Shown in pieces: positions 1 through 7,986 of a DNA stretch of 37,437 nt; position 1 is the first letter of the stretch; each line of letters begins with the position of its first letter. The notes below the pieces were generated by a model. It saw nothing but the letters and a program-made list of their open reading frames with translations, was not told where the DNA came from and searched no databases. The stretch comes from Puniceicoccales bacterium (GTDB taxonomy: Bacteria > Verrucomicrobiota > Verrucomicrobiia > Opitutales > JAIRLG01). Location: positions 1-37,437 of the forward strand of contig JAITIW010000040.1 of the NCBI GenBank assembly GCA_031279255.1, read 5' to 3'. Position numbers and translations under genes: made by a program.

Positions 1-1296
1 AAATCTTTGGGACAAGTGCCTTCGAAATCTTTCCATTTTTTCGATGATGGCAAAGAAATGGACAGCATCTACAGCCCATTTCACGAAAAGAATCAGGGGC
101 CATACTTTGGTCTCTGTAGAAGGAAAAACATCATCGTGATCGTTTTAGAAAGCTTTTCGGCCGAACACGTGGGATTTCTGGATAAAACACTCAAAACATC
201 ATCGAAAAGTTTTACGCCGTTTCTGGATGAACTTTCGAAACATTCTTTATGTCTCAATGGATGGGCCAATGGCTCTATTTCCATTGAGGCATTACCTTCA
301 ATTTTTTCCTCCATTCCCTCGCTGCAGGAGAAGCCCTATGTTCGCACTTCCAGCGGGATCTCAAATCACATAGAGGGTCTAACATCTCAACTGGAAACCA
401 TAGGTTATCATGCATCTTTTTTCTATGGAGGGAAAAAACATTCCTGTGATTTCGATTGTTATTGGAAGAAAGTTGGCCTAAAGCATTATTTTTGCGAAGA
501 TAATTTTCCCAAAATAACAAAAGAAATTTACTCCGGATGGGGCATCCATGATCTCCCATTTTTGAACCATGTGGCAGATGCATTGAATCAACAGCCTGAG
601 CCCTTTGTTTCTGGAATTTTCACACTTTCTGCCCATCATCCCTTTATTACACCTAAAGGATTTGAAACTAAATTTCCTAAAGGAAAGCATCCCATACAGG
701 AACTTGTGGCCTATACCGATTACGCTCTAAAATGCTTTTGGGAAAAGATATCTCAAATGCCATGGTATAAAAATACTCTCTTCGTACTTGTAGCTGATCA
801 CACATCCGGTGCCATAGAACCCTATTACCAGGGCCCGATCGGTGCTTTTTCAATCCCCATCTTTTTTTTCGATCCTGAAGATCGTTTGCCACGAACTTAT
901 GCTCACAAGATGCTTCAGCAGATTGACATTATGCCCACGCTTTTGCACCTTGTGGGTTACGGCCATCCCTATGTGGCTTTCGGCCAGAATCTCATGGATG
1001 AAAAACGTAAGCATTTTGCTGTAAATTTGAAAGATAATATCTATCAATTGATCACCGATGATTATGTCCTGCAATTTGACGGTGAGGCTACGATTGGCTT
1101 TTTTGATCGAAGAAGAGATCTTGAAGCGAGAAAAAACCTCCTTGGAGATCCGGTGTATGAAATATCGAAACAGAAATACGAAAAATTTCTCAAGGCATTT
1201 TTACAACAATACAGCCGAGCATTGGCTCAAGATGCATTGACTCCAGAAAACTGGACAGAAATGAAAAATTCAGCAAGTTCGAGATTTACAATTTGA
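1..1296 (+). CDS. LTA synthase-type sulfatase-fold phosphoglycerol transferase, 5' end outside window
   Basis: Alkaline-phosphatase/sulfatase-fold enzyme of the lipoteichoic-acid-synthase type, which moves phosphoglycerol-like groups on envelope glycans or lipids outside the inner membrane. Visible motifs: VIVLESFSAEHVG with the metal-ligand Glu; ANGSISIEALPSI, where family members place the Thr/Ser nucleophile; LSAHHPF; and LVADHTSG with the Asp-His metal pair. These are the core catalytic elements. Family members usually begin with several membrane helices before this domain; none is present, and the frame is open to the first base, so the gene almost certainly starts upstream. A TTG at 7 is an unlikely start. 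It is followed 40 bp later by gspG. The exact acceptor substrate cannot be read from the sequence. Confidence 0.85.
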   Translation, partial: KSLGQVPSKSFHFFDDGKEMDSIYSPFHEKNQGPYFGLCRRKNIIVIVLESFSAEHVGFLDKTLKTSSKSFTPFLDELSKHSLCLNGWANGSISIEALPSIFSSIPSLQEKPYVRTSSGISNHIEGLTSQLETIGYHASFFYGGKKHSCDFDCYWKKVGLKHYFCEDNFPKITKEIYSGWGIHDLPFLNHVADALNQQPEPFVSGIFTLSAHHPFITPKGFETKFPKGKHPIQELVAYTDYALKCFWEKISQMPWYKNTLFVLVADHTSGAIEPYYQGPIGAFSIPIFFFDPEDRLPRTYAHKMLQQIDIMPTLLHLVGYGHPYVAFGQNLMDEKRKHFAVNLKDNIYQLITDDYVLQFDGEATIGFFDRRRDLEARKNLLGDPVYEISKQKYEKFLKAFLQQYSRALAQDALTPENWTEMKNSASSRFTI

Positions 1297-1336
1297 GATC
1301 ATTTCGATAGAATTCTAAAGGGAGTTAATTTAACAT

Positions 1337-1783
1337 ATGGGGATACAAAATCAAAAAAGTTTGATAAGGGATAGTCAAAAAGGATTTTCATTGATCGAAA
1401 TTTTGATCGCATTGGCGATTCTGGCAGCTGTCTCAGGAATTGTCATCAGTAATCTGGATAAAATTTTCGGCAGCAGTCAGGAAAAAGTGGCTGAGCTTTT
1501 TGTTTCAGAGACCGTACGGACGCCGTTGATGTCCTATCGTATGAATATCGGCGGATATCCTACAACGGATCAAGGACTTAAGGCTCTGGTAAAAGCACCG
1601 GAGGGTGTAGGACGTCGCTGGAAAGGTCCTTATATTGATGAGCTCCCGTTGGATCCGTGGGGACGTCCTTACGAGTATCGTTATCCTGGCGAGCATAATC
1701 GCGAAAAATATGATGTCTGGTCGTTAGGACCTAAAGGCAATGGTGGGGAGGAATCCATCGGAAACTGGGAAAGTTCTCGTTAA
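1337..1783 (+). CDS. gspG: Type II secretion major pseudopilin GspG
   Basis: Major pseudopilin that builds the periplasmic pseudopilus of a type II secretion system or related machine. The type IV prepilin site lies at Gly16|Phe17 with Glu21 at +5, followed by a hydrophobic helix (about residues 17-38). The C-terminal half carries GspG-family signatures: GGYPTTDQGLKAL (about 71-83), LPLDPWGRPYEYRYPG and YDVWSLGPKG...IGNW, the calcium-loop region. At 148 residues the length is normal. A GGGAG stretch lies about 12 bp before the ATG. The next pseudopilin gene starts 6 bp after the stop, so they are probably co-transcribed. No secretion ATPase or inner-membrane gene is in the window, so the rest of the machine must be elsewhere. 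Confidence 0.93.
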   Translation: MGIQNQKSLIRDSQKGFSLIEILIALAILAAVSGIVISNLDKIFGSSQEKVAELFVSETVRTPLMSYRMNIGGYPTTDQGLKALVKAPEGVGRRWKGPYIDELPLDPWGRPYEYRYPGEHNREKYDVWSLGPKGNGGEESIGNWESSR

Positions 1784-1788
1784 AAGCT

Positions 1789-2292
1789 GTGCGCAAAAAA
1801 TCTTTATGCCAGGCTTTTTCCATACTCGAAATCCTGATCGTATTGGCTATTTTTTCCATGATGGTAGGAGTATTTGTCCTGGGATTTGGTTCCCTACAGG
1901 ATGGTTTTAAGCGCGAGCTGGAACTTAAGGATGAAATGCAGCGAGCCATACGATCTGCCCGTCATGAAGCTGGGAAATCACAGATGAGGGTATTCATTTG
2001 GTATCCGGCCGATCATTCCTGTATTAGGATTACTCGCGATGATGGCCAGGTGGTTAAGATTAAGGTTAAGGTGGCGAATGACTACGAGGAAGTGGAAAAA
2101 ATCGATCTTAAGGACAAAATCCCTTTTCAATTTTTAGATGCTAAAGCCAATCGTGAATTGGCTTCCATTTGCGTAGATCCGAGTGGAGTGTTGACGCCAT
2201 TTCGCCTCGCTTACAGAGCTGAAGATCGAGAATTTCAGACCTATAAAGTCGATATCTTCAGCGGACAATTGACATTGGTCAAGCAGAGCTGA
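1789..2292 (+). CDS. Minor pseudopilin, GspH-like
   Basis: Prepilin-type protein of 167 residues. The N-terminus has a short basic leader, then Ala9|Phe10 with Glu14 at +5 and a hydrophobic stretch to about residue 32. Ala replaces the usual Gly before the cleavage site, which prepilin peptidases can tolerate. The rest is a variable beta-rich pseudopilin body, consistent with GspH but too divergent for a firm subfamily call. I chose the GTG at 1789 because it gives a normal prepilin leader and lies 6 bp after the gspG stop. It likely works as a minor subunit with GspG. No further gsp genes follow; toxin-antitoxin genes begin instead. Confidence 0.8.
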   Translation: MRKKSLCQAFSILEILIVLAIFSMMVGVFVLGFGSLQDGFKRELELKDEMQRAIRSARHEAGKSQMRVFIWYPADHSCIRITRDDGQVVKIKVKVANDYEEVEKIDLKDKIPFQFLDAKANRELASICVDPSGVLTPFRLAYRAEDREFQTYKVDIFSGQLTLVKQS

Positions 2293-2356
2293 TGACCATT
2301 GGCATGAGCAGTTATCGCATAGATAGAATAAATTTGTTTAAATTATGGAAGAATAG

Positions 2357-2446
2357 ATGGACTTTGTCGTTGGCGGTATATGGACAGCGGCTGTTATTGT
2401 CATAGTATTTAGGCACTTGATGAAGTGCTTGACAAAAGTCATTTGA
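2357..2446 (+). CDS. Possible 29-residue membrane peptide
   Basis: Very short reading frame with a well placed ribosome site: GGAAG at 2347-2351, five bases before the ATG. The product begins MDFVVGGIWTAAVIVIVF, a single hydrophobic segment, and ends with a basic tail (RHLMKCLTKVI). This is the shape of small membrane peptides, including type I toxins, but I recognise no family. It lies just upstream of, and overlaps the promoter region of, a toxin-antitoxin pair. An alternative frame from 2292 (ATG overlapping the gspH stop, 37 residues, ending at 2405) covers the same bases, so neither may be real. Confidence 0.25.
   Translation: MDFVVGGIWTAAVIVIVFRHLMKCLTKVI
2413..2428. promoter_or_regulatory. 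Inverted repeat, candidate operator of toxin-antitoxin module 1
   Basis: GCACTT and AAGTGC form a 6-bp dyad around a 4-base centre, directly abutting a perfect TTGACA -35-like hexamer at 2429-2434. The antitoxin start is 43 bp downstream. Phd/YefM-type antitoxins commonly repress their own promoter through such palindromes. No good -10 is visible at the expected distance, so the promoter itself is uncertain. Confidence 0.35.
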
Positions 2447-2470
2447 CATGATACCTGTACATATCAGTTT

Positions 2471-2713
2471 ATGAAAACTAATATATCCTATACAGAAGCC
2501 AGAAACGACTTGAGCCATATTCTCAATCACGTTTGTGCAACGCATGAGCCGGTGGTAATCGAGCGGCGTAGTGGTGGCAATACGGTCATCATCTCTGAGG
2601 AAGATTGGAATTCCATAAAGGAAACGCTGTACTTAATATCCTCTCCGAAAGATTTTCAAGCTATCACCGAGCCGGTCGATGTAAAGGACTGTTCAGATTC
2701 TTTGCCGTGGTGA
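2471..2713 (+). CDS. Phd/YefM-family antitoxin
   Basis: Antitoxin of a type II toxin-antitoxin module, 80 residues. It has the typical YefM/Phd start MKTNISYTEARNDLSHILNH, a DNA-binding fold, followed by EPVVIERRSGGNTVIISEEDWNSIKETLYL. The family dimerises, binds its own operator, and wraps the toxin with its C-terminal tail. The stop codon overlaps the toxin start (TGATG), so translation is coupled. An inverted repeat lies upstream at 2413-2428. Confidence 0.9.
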   Translation: MKTNISYTEARNDLSHILNHVCATHEPVVIERRSGGNTVIISEEDWNSIKETLYLISSPKDFQAITEPVDVKDCSDSLPW

Positions 2714-2973
2714 TGTGGAAGGTTCTCTATACGAAGCGCGCTCAAGAAGATGCCATAAAATTTAAGAAATGCGGACTAGGCGAAAAAGCACGCTCATTAA
2801 TAGAAGTTGTTTCCCGTAATCCTTACGGAATTCTACCCCCATTCGAGAAATTATTCGGCATAAAAGATGTCTACAGTTGTCGCATTAACATCAGGCATCG
2901 ATTGGTCTATGAGGTGCGCAAACAAGAAAAAGTAGTCCTCGTTCGCATGATGTTTAAGCACTATGGAGACTAA
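2713..2973 (+). CDS. Txe/YoeB-family mRNA interferase toxin
   Basis: RelE-superfamily ribosome-dependent endoribonuclease, 86 residues, paired with the preceding antitoxin. Start ATG overlaps the antitoxin stop by one base. It has the family's conserved run: PPFEKL (with the Glu matching YoeB Glu46), YSCRINIRHRLVYEV (basic and catalytic Arg) and a C-terminal MFKHYGD with the His-Tyr pair. All residues known to matter in YoeB appear present, so the toxin is probably active. A longer in-frame start upstream would lie inside the antitoxin gene and is not needed. Confidence 0.9.
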   Translation: MWKVLYTKRAQEDAIKFKKCGLGEKARSLIEVVSRNPYGILPPFEKLFGIKDVYSCRINIRHRLVYEVRKQEKVVLVRMMFKHYGD

Positions 2974-3198
2974 ACGCGAAGGAGAAATTTTAGGCAAGCA
3001 GATCAAGCCAAGGGTTTCTGTTTGGGCTCAAATCTTTCATCCTTTGGGTATAGGGAAATTCCCTAAACCAGATAGATCATTGAACTAATCTATCAGATTG
3101 TGGAAAGGACACAAGAAAACAAAATTTAAGGTTTATTTTAGAACATCATGGCCGCATTCTGATCTTTCTTGGGCTATTTTTTTCGATAAACGTCCAGT

Positions 3199-3471
3199 TC
3201 AATGATCGTCATAATGATTCCGGCACTGAAGTAATGTGATCTCATCGCCCTCCACATGATAGACTAAGCGGTGCTTTTTATCGATCCGCCAAGACCAGAC
3301 CTTCTCTCCGCTATTTCTGAGCGCTTTCGGTTTGCCTAAGCCAGAGATAGGATGTTGCCTTATATCAGTAATGAGCTCGTCAATCTTCACCGCCATTCTG
3401 GGACAGTGGCGTATGAACCATGTGTAATCGCTGAGAAATTTAGTGCTTCTTCGCGTATTCATGAAGGTCAT
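3199..3471 (-). CDS. YoeB-like toxin, second module
   Basis: RelE/YoeB-type toxin, 90 residues from the ATG at 3471 or 87 from the ATG at 3462; both starts lie inside the upstream antitoxin gene. Recognisable motifs are WFIRHCPRMAVKIDELITDI, WSWRIDKKHRLVYHV and the C-terminal CRNHYDDH with His-Tyr. In YoeB the catalytic Glu46 sits in a KPEPL motif; here the equivalent is KPKAL, so the Glu is replaced by Lys. The fold and Arg/His residues are kept, but activity may be reduced or rerouted. It is co-transcribed with the antitoxin gene just upstream and overlaps its 3' end. Confidence 0.85.
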   Translation of the reverse strand: MTFMNTRRSTKFLSDYTWFIRHCPRMAVKIDELITDIRQHPISGLGKPKALRNSGEKVWSWRIDKKHRLVYHVEGDEITLLQCRNHYDDH

Positions 3472-3700
3472 GAAGCAGCTCTTCCGTACTGGTATAGGTC
3501 TTGCTGTTTGCCTTGGCTTCGGCGAGATCGGCCTCCAAATCTTTCAGGTCATAAAAAGCCTCAGCTTCCTCCGGTTCTATTTCTCGCTCGATGAGCTTTG
3601 TGAGAAAGCGGGAAGTTGAGAGCTGCCGATCCCGGGCTTTGGCTTTGACCAGGGTGGCGATCCGTGGCGGTACATGGGCGATGAGCACTTCACTTTTCAT
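3440..3700 (-). CDS. Ribbon-helix-helix-type antitoxin, second module
   Basis: Antitoxin of 86 residues. The N-terminal part, MKSEVLIAHVPPRIATLVKA followed by RDRQLSTSRFLTKLIEREI, looks like a beta strand plus two helices of a MetJ/Arc-like DNA-binding domain. The acidic C-terminal tail (EPEEAEAFYDLKDLEADLAEA) would cover the toxin. I chose the ATG at 3700 because it starts exactly at the strand; an upstream TTG would add 13 residues. The gene overlaps the toxin gene by 23-32 bp. A 17-bp palindrome lies about 70 bp upstream. Confidence 0.8.
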   Translation of the reverse strand: MKSEVLIAHVPPRIATLVKAKARDRQLSTSRFLTKLIEREIEPEEAEAFYDLKDLEADLAEAKANSKTYTSTEELLHDLHEYAKKH

Positions 3701-3770
3701 GGTGAATCCCACGTGTATCTTTTTCGCATCATTAAGCAAGGAAAAATGAAAAAATCTTCCGACATCTTAC

Positions 3771-3787
3771 TATCTTCCTGGAAGATA
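3771..3787. promoter_or_regulatory. 17-bp palindrome upstream of toxin-antitoxin module 2
   Basis: TATCTTCC-T-GGAAGATA is a perfect 8+1+8 dyad in the 220-bp gap between the second antitoxin (minus strand) and the nifJ 3' end. As DNA it has the shape of a homodimer operator, and the antitoxin is the nearest divergent start. No convincing promoter hexamers were seen next to it. Confidence 0.35.
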
Positions 3788-3920
3788 TGTCTTCACCACA
3801 AAGCCTATCATTCCGACGAAATCATCTTTTCTCTTTCCTCTCATGGCATTGCTCCCATCATTCTGCCAAAGATGAACAAAAAATTTCAATGCTCCTATGA
3901 TAGTAATTTTCCTCTTTCTC

Positions 3921-6900
3921 TCACGTATGAGCCTGGGCTAATTTTTGATACAGTGCATATTTTTCACGAATATGAATTTCTTCCTGCTGGAGTAGTTGTT
4001 CGGCACGTTCTGGGTTCTGCCGCATCAGGAGATTGAATCGCGTTTCGGTTTGCCGATATTCTCGGAGTGGTAAACGAGGTTCGGGAGAATCCAGTACCAA
4101 GGCTGGGAGTTGCTGCGTTTTTCTCCGCGGATCGTGGCGATAGAGAAGCCAATATCCTGATTCGACAGCCTTTTTTTGCTGTTGCAGACCAAGTTGCAGC
4201 GGATACCCGTGCGCGATGCAATGACTGTAGGCGATGATGAGCGAAGGACCGTCATAGGATTCCGCTTCCGCAAGAGCCGTAAAGGTATGACTATCCTTAG
4301 CGCCGATGGCCACTTGAGCCACGTAACAATGACCATAGCTCATGGCAAGAAGGCCTAAATCCTTTTTAGGCAATGTTTTCCCAGCCGATGCGAACTTGGC
4401 AATGGCGCCCATGGAGGTTGCTTTAGATTGCTGTCCGCCGGTATTGGAGTAGACCTCTGTGTCGAGCACGAGGATATTTACATTTCGGTTGGAAGCTAAG
4501 ATGTGATCTAAGCCGCCATACCCGATGTCGTAGGCCCAGCCATCGCCGCCGATAATCCAGATACTTTTGCGGATCAAATTCTCAGCTAATCCCTGTAAAG
4601 CTATGCTTTCTTGGTCTTTTTCATGAGCGAGTCGCGAGCAGAGTGCTTGAATATGGTTCCGTTGCTGCTGGATTTCCTGCGTAGTGCTCTGACGATTGAC
4701 TAAAATCTGTTCGATAAGGTTGTCTCCCAGTAAGGGAGCTTTGCGTCTTAGCAATTCCACCGCCATTTGGTATTTTTTATCACAAGCGACACGCATGCCG
4801 TAGCCATATTCCGCGTTATCTTCAAAAAGTGAATTGCTCCAGGCAGGGCCATGACCTTCGCCGTTAGTCGTGTAAGGTGTCGTGGGGAGATTACCGCTGT
4901 AGATGGAAGAACAGCCGGTTGCGTTGGCGATGATTAAATGGTCGCCGAAGAGCTGAGTGAGTAATTTAATATAAGGCGTTTCGCCGCAACCCGCACAGGC
5001 TCCCGAAAATTCAAAGAGCGGCTGGCAGAATTGCGATGATTTGATGTCCGTGGCCTGGACAGAGGGTTGAGCCAATGTCTGAAAATATTCGTAATGCTCA
5101 CGTTCTCGTTCCAAGACCTCTGATTTGACAGCCATGTTCAACGCTTTTCTATCGTTCTCGGTTTTACTCCGAACGGGACAAGTTTCCGTACACAGATGAC
5201 AGCCTGTACAATCTTCCGGAGAAACCTGAACCGTGTAGCGATGGCCGGGGTAATCCTTGGAACGAAATTCGGCCGAGCGAAATGTCGATGGGGGATTCTT
5301 TAGTCCATCTTCGGGATAGAACTTTGAGCGAATGGCCGCATGGGGACAGACAGAAATGCATTTGTTGCACTGAATGCAAAGAGAGGGATCCCAAATAGGA
5401 ATTTCCTCAGCGATATTACGTTTTTCCCAACAAGCGGTTCCGCTAGGCCACATTCCATCTACTGGCATACGACTGACGGGCAAATCATCCCCATCTCCTG
5501 CCAGAAGAACTTGTGTCACTTTTTTCACAAATTCAGGAGCATTTTCCGGAATCTTAGATCGCAAGGAGATTCCTGTCACTGCACAACCAGCCATTGGCAC
5601 TTCTTCCAGATATTTCAAAGCCAAATCCACCGCTTCGAAATTCTTTTGAACGACAGCTTCTCCTTTTTTTTCATAGGTTTTACGAATCGATTCCTTAATG
5701 TGTTGAACGGCCTCTTCCAGCGGAAGGATTTGGGTGATGGCAAAGTAACACGTCTGCATGATGGCGTTGATGCGACCACCTATGCCCGCTTTTTTGGCGA
5801 TGTTGTAAGCATCGATGACGTAGAATTTTATCCCGAGATCTAGAATTTTTTGCTGTAACTCCAGAGGAAGATGTTCCCACACATGAGCCGCATCGTGAAG
5901 GCTATTGAGTAAAAAGATGCTTCCCGGCTTCGCTGCTTTGAGGATGTGATGGGTATGAACAAATGAGAATTGGTGGCAGCCGATAAAATCGGCCTGTTGG
6001 ATAAGATAGGGCGCTTCGATGGCCGTAGGGCCGAAACGCAGGTGTGAAATCGTCATCGCACCGGATTTTTTGGAATCGTAGACGAAGTAAGCCTGAGTAA
6101 AATTTTTTGTCGTATTTCCAATAATCTTGATCGTATTTTTGTTGGCTCCAACGGTGCCGTCAGAACCGAGGCCATAAAAGATGCTTTCGTAAAGAGAATC
6201 TTCCTGGAGCTGAAATGTCGGATCGTAATGTAATGAGAGGCGAGTGACATCGTCTTCAATGCCGATGGTGAAATGCGATTGAGGCGATTCTTTTTTCAAT
6301 TCATCGAAAATCGCTTTGGCCATGGCCGGTGAAAATTCCTTCGATCCCAGACCATAGCGCCCGGCGACGATTTTTGGCCGGAAGGAAATCGAAAAGAAAC
6401 CCTGATTTCGTCCCTCTTCTATAGCCGCTACGACGTCCAAATAGAGAGGTTCTCCCAGCGCTCCGGGTTCTTTGGTGCGATCCAAAACCGCGATGGAGCG
6501 AGCACTTATGGGCAATGCCCGGCAGAAATCTTGGACGGAAAACGGACGATAGAGGTGAACCTGTAGGACTCCGACTTTTTCTCCATTTTTTTGAAGAAAT
6601 TCTGCTATTTTTTCTAAAGTTTTGCTTCCGGATCCCATGCAGATGACAACGCGCTCGGCATCGGGAGATCCGGTATAGCGAAAAATTCCATAGGATCGTC
6701 CGGTCGCTTCGGCAAAGCGTTCCATGATGGACTGTAACTGAAAAGGCAAGGACAGATAATAGGAATTTACAGCCTCACGCGCTTGAAAAAATACATCTGG
6801 ATTTTGTGCCGTACCGCGAATCGACGGTTGCTCTGGATCGAGTGCCCTCGACCGATGGGCCGCGATGTCTTCTTTGGAAATCATGGCCTGAAGAATGCTA

Positions 6901-7466
6901 TTATCAAGCGCCTGAAAGGTATTGATCTCGTGCGAAGTTCTAAAGCCGTCGAAAAAATGCATAAAAGGAATGCGGCTGCGCAATGTGGCTACATGGGCGA
7001 TACAGGCCATATCCTGCGCTTCTTGGACGGAACCTGAAGATAGTAAGGCGAATCCCGTCTGACGACAGGCCATCACATCCGAGTGGTCTCCGAAAATGGA
7101 AAGGGCATGTGTAGCGAGGCTCCTCGAAGTCACGTGCATGCAGAAGGACTGCAATTCTCCAGCGATTTTATATAAGTTGGGAATCATCAACAAAAGACCC
7201 TGGGATGCCGTAAAGGTCGTGACAAGGGATCCGCATTGCAGGGCCCCATGCATCGCACCGGCAACACCGCCTTCCGATTGCATCTGAAAAATTTCAGGGA
7301 TATTTTTCCATAAATTGGGTTTTTGCTGCATGGCCCACTCATCACAGAATTCAGCCATCGGAGATGATGGCGTTATGGGATAGATGGCAACCAGTTCGCT
7401 CAGCCGGTAGGCGACATCGGCAACGGCTTCATTGGCATCGGCAATTTTATAGGATTGATTTTCCAT
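3921..7466 (-). CDS. nifJ: Pyruvate:ferredoxin (flavodoxin) oxidoreductase
   Basis: Single-chain PFOR of about 1181 residues, the normal homodimer size. It oxidises pyruvate and CoA to acetyl-CoA, CO2 and reduced ferredoxin or flavodoxin in the cytoplasm. Domains in order: N-terminal pyruvate-binding region with YPITPSS near residue 30, a gamma-like domain, a ferredoxin domain with two 4Fe-4S motifs (CIQCNKCISVCP near 690 and CTGCHLCTETCP about 55 residues later), the CAGCGETPY cysteine pair, and a TPP domain with GDGWAYDIGYGG near 970 and DTEVYSNTGGQQSKAT. The start MENQSYKIADANEAVADVAY matches the family; a longer frame to 7523 adds 19 unlikely residues. It stands alone, with a cloverleaf repeat in its upstream gap. 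Its presence implies low-oxygen or fermentative metabolism. Confidence 0.97.
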   Translation of the reverse strand: MENQSYKIADANEAVADVAYRLSELVAIYPITPSSPMAEFCDEWAMQQKPNLWKNIPEIFQMQSEGGVAGAMHGALQCGSLVTTFTASQGLLLMIPNLYKIAGELQSFCMHVTSRSLATHALSIFGDHSDVMACRQTGFALLSSGSVQEAQDMACIAHVATLRSRIPFMHFFDGFRTSHEINTFQALDNSILQAMISKEDIAAHRSRALDPEQPSIRGTAQNPDVFFQAREAVNSYYLSLPFQLQSIMERFAEATGRSYGIFRYTGSPDAERVVICMGSGSKTLEKIAEFLQKNGEKVGVLQVHLYRPFSVQDFCRALPISARSIAVLDRTKEPGALGEPLYLDVVAAIEEGRNQGFFSISFRPKIVAGRYGLGSKEFSPAMAKAIFDELKKESPQSHFTIGIEDDVTRLSLHYDPTFQLQEDSLYESIFYGLGSDGTVGANKNTIKIIGNTTKNFTQAYFVYDSKKSGAMTISHLRFGPTAIEAPYLIQQADFIGCHQFSFVHTHHILKAAKPGSIFLLNSLHDAAHVWEHLPLELQQKILDLGIKFYVIDAYNIAKKAGIGGRINAIMQTCYFAITQILPLEEAVQHIKESIRKTYEKKGEAVVQKNFEAVDLALKYLEEVPMAGCAVTGISLRSKIPENAPEFVKKVTQVLLAGDGDDLPVSRMPVDGMWPSGTACWEKRNIAEEIPIWDPSLCIQCNKCISVCPHAAIRSKFYPEDGLKNPPSTFRSAEFRSKDYPGHRYTVQVSPEDCTGCHLCTETCPVRSKTENDRKALNMAVKSEVLEREREHYEYFQTLAQPSVQATDIKSSQFCQPLFEFSGACAGCGETPYIKLLTQLFGDHLIIANATGCSSIYSGNLPTTPYTTNGEGHGPAWSNSLFEDNAEYGYGMRVACDKKYQMAVELLRRKAPLLGDNLIEQILVNRQSTTQEIQQQRNHIQALCSRLAHEKDQESIALQGLAENLIRKSIWIIGGDGWAYDIGYGGLDHILASNRNVNILVLDTEVYSNTGGQQSKATSMGAIAKFASAGKTLPKKDLGLLAMSYGHCYVAQVAIGAKDSHTFTALAEAESYDGPSLIIAYSHCIAHGYPLQLGLQQQKKAVESGYWLLYRHDPRRKTQQLPALVLDSPEPRLPLREYRQTETRFNLLMRQNPERAEQLLQQEEIHIREKYALYQKLAQAHT

Positions 7467-7644
7467 ACTTTTTTTAAAAAAATTCCCTTCGGCATATGAA
7501 GAAGTTTTGTGAATGGGGGTCAAGGAGGGACTCCGATAAAGATATGAAAGAAGGGCATAAGCGACATTTTCTAGGTGTTGGTCTTTTTCTTAAGCATCGG
7601 TTTGTTCACCGGTCTTTTATCGAATTTTTTGACCAAATGCCGAT

Positions 7645-7755
7645 TTCTGCCCGCCTTTGCGCTAAGGGAAAAATGAAAGCAAAAGCTTTGCATTTTTCTT
7701 CTTAGCGCAGCCCGCGCAGCGGGCTAGAGCCCGAAGGGCTCAAAGGCGGGCAGAA
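7645..7755 (+). repeat. Cloverleaf repeat, copy 1
   Basis: A 111-bp element. The outer stem is 15 perfect bp (7645-7659 with 7741-7755). Inside it, end to end, are: a long hairpin (7660-7707) with CGCTAAG/CTTAGCG at its base, GAAAAATG/CATTTTTC and AAAGC/GCTTT around an AAAA loop; a 7-bp hairpin AGCCCGC-GCA-GCGGGCT (7709-7725); and a 6-bp hairpin GAGCCC-GAA-GGGCTC (7727-7741, sharing its last base with the outer stem). It lies between the tsf 3' end and the nifJ 5' end. There is no T-run after it, so it is not an ordinary terminator. The rest of the 7467-7986 gap shows no gene. Confidence 0.85.
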
Positions 7756-7986
7756 GAACGATATCCCAGGGCGTCAAAAATATTTTCAAAAATGGGGATG
7801 AAATTCTTTTTTTTAATAGGCAATGTGTTTTCCAAAATCCTCCAGCCCCTCCCCTTAGGGATCATCAAGGCATACAGATAGACGCAACAACGGCATCCGG
7901 AACCATCGCGACAGACCGATCAAATTCCTTCACCGGCTGGTATTTTTAGATAGAACGGAACTTTTATCAAACGGCTAAAATTTTCC

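Noticed and set aside
3674-4036. Plus-strand frame of 120 codons, with AAGG before an internal ATG at 3746
   Set aside because: It overlaps the antitoxin start and the 3' end of nifJ on the opposite strand, and its product looks like no protein family.
5340-5843. 167-codon plus-strand frame inside nifJ
   Set aside because: Antisense shadow of a highly conserved enzyme gene.
7496-7705. 69-codon plus-strand frame running into cloverleaf copy 1
   Set aside because: Its end is made of the repeat itself, it has no ribosome site, and the product has no recognisable features.
7645-7755. Cloverleaf repeats as ordinary Rho-independent terminators or as tRNA genes
   Set aside because: No T-run follows the hairpins on either strand, two copies are not at convergent gene ends, and stem lengths, loop sizes and the lack of an anticodon or CCA-like end do not fit tRNA.
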